In this document: positions 32,594-33,633 of the stretch, one piece after another | Layout: each line of letters starts with the position of its first letter | Position numbering within the stretch: position 1 is the stretch's first letter | NCBI GenBank assembly: GCA_023435825.1 | Contig: JAEZMB010000278.1 | Location: 1 to 33,633, forward strand | From: Pseudomonadota bacterium | GTDB taxonomy: Bacteria > Desulfobacterota > Desulfovibrionia > Desulfovibrionales > Desulfovibrionaceae | DNA length: 33,633 nt | Reading direction: 5' to 3' | Made by a program: the position numbers and the translations under genes | Notes under the pieces: generated by a model | Database searches by the model: none | What the model was told of the DNA's origin: nothing | The model's input: only the letters and a program-made list of their open reading frames with translations

Positions 32594-33600
32594 TCGTCCT
32601 TGTCGTCCTTGGCGGAACCATCGGCTACAAGGCCTACGAATTCCTGGCCGTGCCGCCCCAAACGCCCGGCCAGCCCAAGATCGTGCTCATTGAGCCCGGC
32701 CAGAACCTCGACGCCGTGGCCACCATGCTCGTGGCCGAAGGCGTGCTGCGCGACGCCGAAGGCTTCAAGCTGCTGGCCAAGGTCATGGACAAGGGCGGCC
32801 GCGTCAAAGCCGGCGAATTCGAAGTCTCCACCGGCTGGACGCCGCAAAAACTCCTCGACTACCTGACCACGGCCAAAGGCGTGCAACACAAGCTCGCCGC
32901 CCCCGAAGGCCTGACCATGCGCCAGATCGCCAAGCTGGCCGAAGACGCCGGCCTGTGCTCGGCCGCCGCCTTCCTGCGCGCCGCCCGCGATCCCGAACTC
33001 CTCAAGAAATACAACATCCCGGTCGAATCCGCCGAAGGATTCCTGTTCCCCAACACCTACCTCTTCACCCGCAAACGCGGCGACGACGGAACCTACGTCG
33101 TCGAAGCCATGCTCAAGGAATTCTGGAAACAAGCCGACGCCATCTGGCCCGGCGAAAAACCCTCCGGCAAGCAACTCCTGGCCTTCGTCACCATGGCCTC
33201 CATCGTGGAAAAGGAAACCGGCGTCGACGCCGAACGCCCCCGCGTCGCCGGCGTGTTCGCCAACCGCATGGCCAAAGGCATGTTGCTCCAGACCGACCCC
33301 ACCATCATCTACGGCCTGGGCGAAAAATTCACCGGCAACCTCACCCGCGCCCACCTCGAAGACGCCGCCAATCCCTACAATACCTACACCCGCCCAGGAC
33401 TGCCCCCAGGCCCCATCTGCTCGCCCGGCCTCAAGTCCATGCAGGCCGTGGCCAATCCCGAAAGCCACGAATTCTACTACTTCGTCGCCACCGGCGAAGG
33501 CGAACACAAGTTCAGCAAGACGTTGGACGAACACATCAACGCCGTGAACAAGTATCAGCGCGGCCGTGGCAAGAAGGACGACGGCAAGGGCAAGCAGTAG
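32563..33600 (+). CDS. mltG: Endolytic murein transglycosylase MltG
   Basis: A 345-residue inner-membrane lytic transglycosylase that cleaves nascent glycan strands and helps set their length. The ATG at 32563 with GGCGGAG upstream gives a short N-terminus and a single membrane helix at about residues 4-22 (AILLGFLIVLVVLGGTIG). A LysM-like segment (about 38-100, IEPGQNLDAVATMLVAEGVL) precedes the catalytic YceG domain. The conserved MASIVEKET motif holds the catalytic Glu region (E216 and E218), followed by RVAGVFANRMAKGMLLQTDPTIIYGLG and NPYNTYTRPGLPPGPICSPG. Length matches E. coli MltG (340). The frame is also open well upstream inside ruvX, but that start would lack the membrane anchor at the N-terminus. 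Only 33 bases follow its stop in the window, with nothing recognisable. Confidence 0.96.
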   Translation: MFRAILLGFLIVLVVLGGTIGYKAYEFLAVPPQTPGQPKIVLIEPGQNLDAVATMLVAEGVLRDAEGFKLLAKVMDKGGRVKAGEFEVSTGWTPQKLLDYLTTAKGVQHKLAAPEGLTMRQIAKLAEDAGLCSAAAFLRAARDPELLKKYNIPVESAEGFLFPNTYLFTRKRGDDGTYVVEAMLKEFWKQADAIWPGEKPSGKQLLAFVTMASIVEKETGVDAERPRVAGVFANRMAKGMLLQTDPTIIYGLGEKFTGNLTRAHLEDAANPYNTYTRPGLPPGPICSPGLKSMQAVANPESHEFYYFVATGEGEHKFSKTLDEHINAVNKYQRGRGKKDDGKGKQ

Positions 33601-33633
33601 GGAGCAGTAGGGGGAATAGGGAAAAGAATAAGA

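Overview
The window is a compact, high-G+C bacterial chromosome segment with almost no spare DNA and no mobile elements, tRNA, rRNA or CRISPR array. The gene order, a dcw cluster with murB in place of ddl, a PASTA-tailed FtsI, a single-chain FAD/Fe-S 2-hydroxyacid dehydrogenase and a heme-c sensor kinase all suggest a sulfate-reducing member of the Desulfovibrionales (Desulfovibrio or Solidesulfovibrio type). This assignment is inferred from gene content and protein resemblance; no database was searched. Region 1 (1-16941, all + strand) is the division and cell wall (dcw) cluster: rsmH (5' end outside the window), ftsL-like, ftsI, murE, murF, mraY, murD, ftsW, murG, murC, murB, ftsQ, ftsA, ftsZ. 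From murE to ftsQ most genes overlap or abut (ATGA junctions), so they are probably transcribed and translated as one unit that makes lipid II precursors and polymerises septal peptidoglycan. A 231-base structured leader precedes ftsA, and a strong hairpin follows ftsZ. Region 2 (16969-19265) holds a radical SAM protein with a TTG start and a LysE/RhtB-type exporter. Region 3 (19334-25834) is the most interesting part. A minus-strand two-component pair (a histidine kinase with a periplasmic heme-c motif, then a sigma-54 activator) diverges from a four-gene + strand operon: universal stress protein, YeiH-type putative anion (sulfate) exporter, a membrane-anchored lipoyl/biotinyl-like protein, and a second, degenerate Usp. 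The shared intergenic region carries a near-consensus -24/-12 sigma-54 promoter (TGGCCC-N5-TTGC) facing the operon and a 20-bp imperfect palindrome about 97 bp upstream of the predicted start. The layout suggests a self-contained circuit: periplasmic heme signal, kinase, sigma-54 activator, export/stress operon. A textbook UUCG-loop terminator ends it. Region 4 (25965-33600) has a large MscS-family channel, an AT-rich GAAA-loop hairpin, an 1174-residue FAD/Fe-S dehydrogenase, ruvX and mltG. The last three are closely spaced or overlapping and probably co-transcribed. MltG returns to the peptidoglycan theme.
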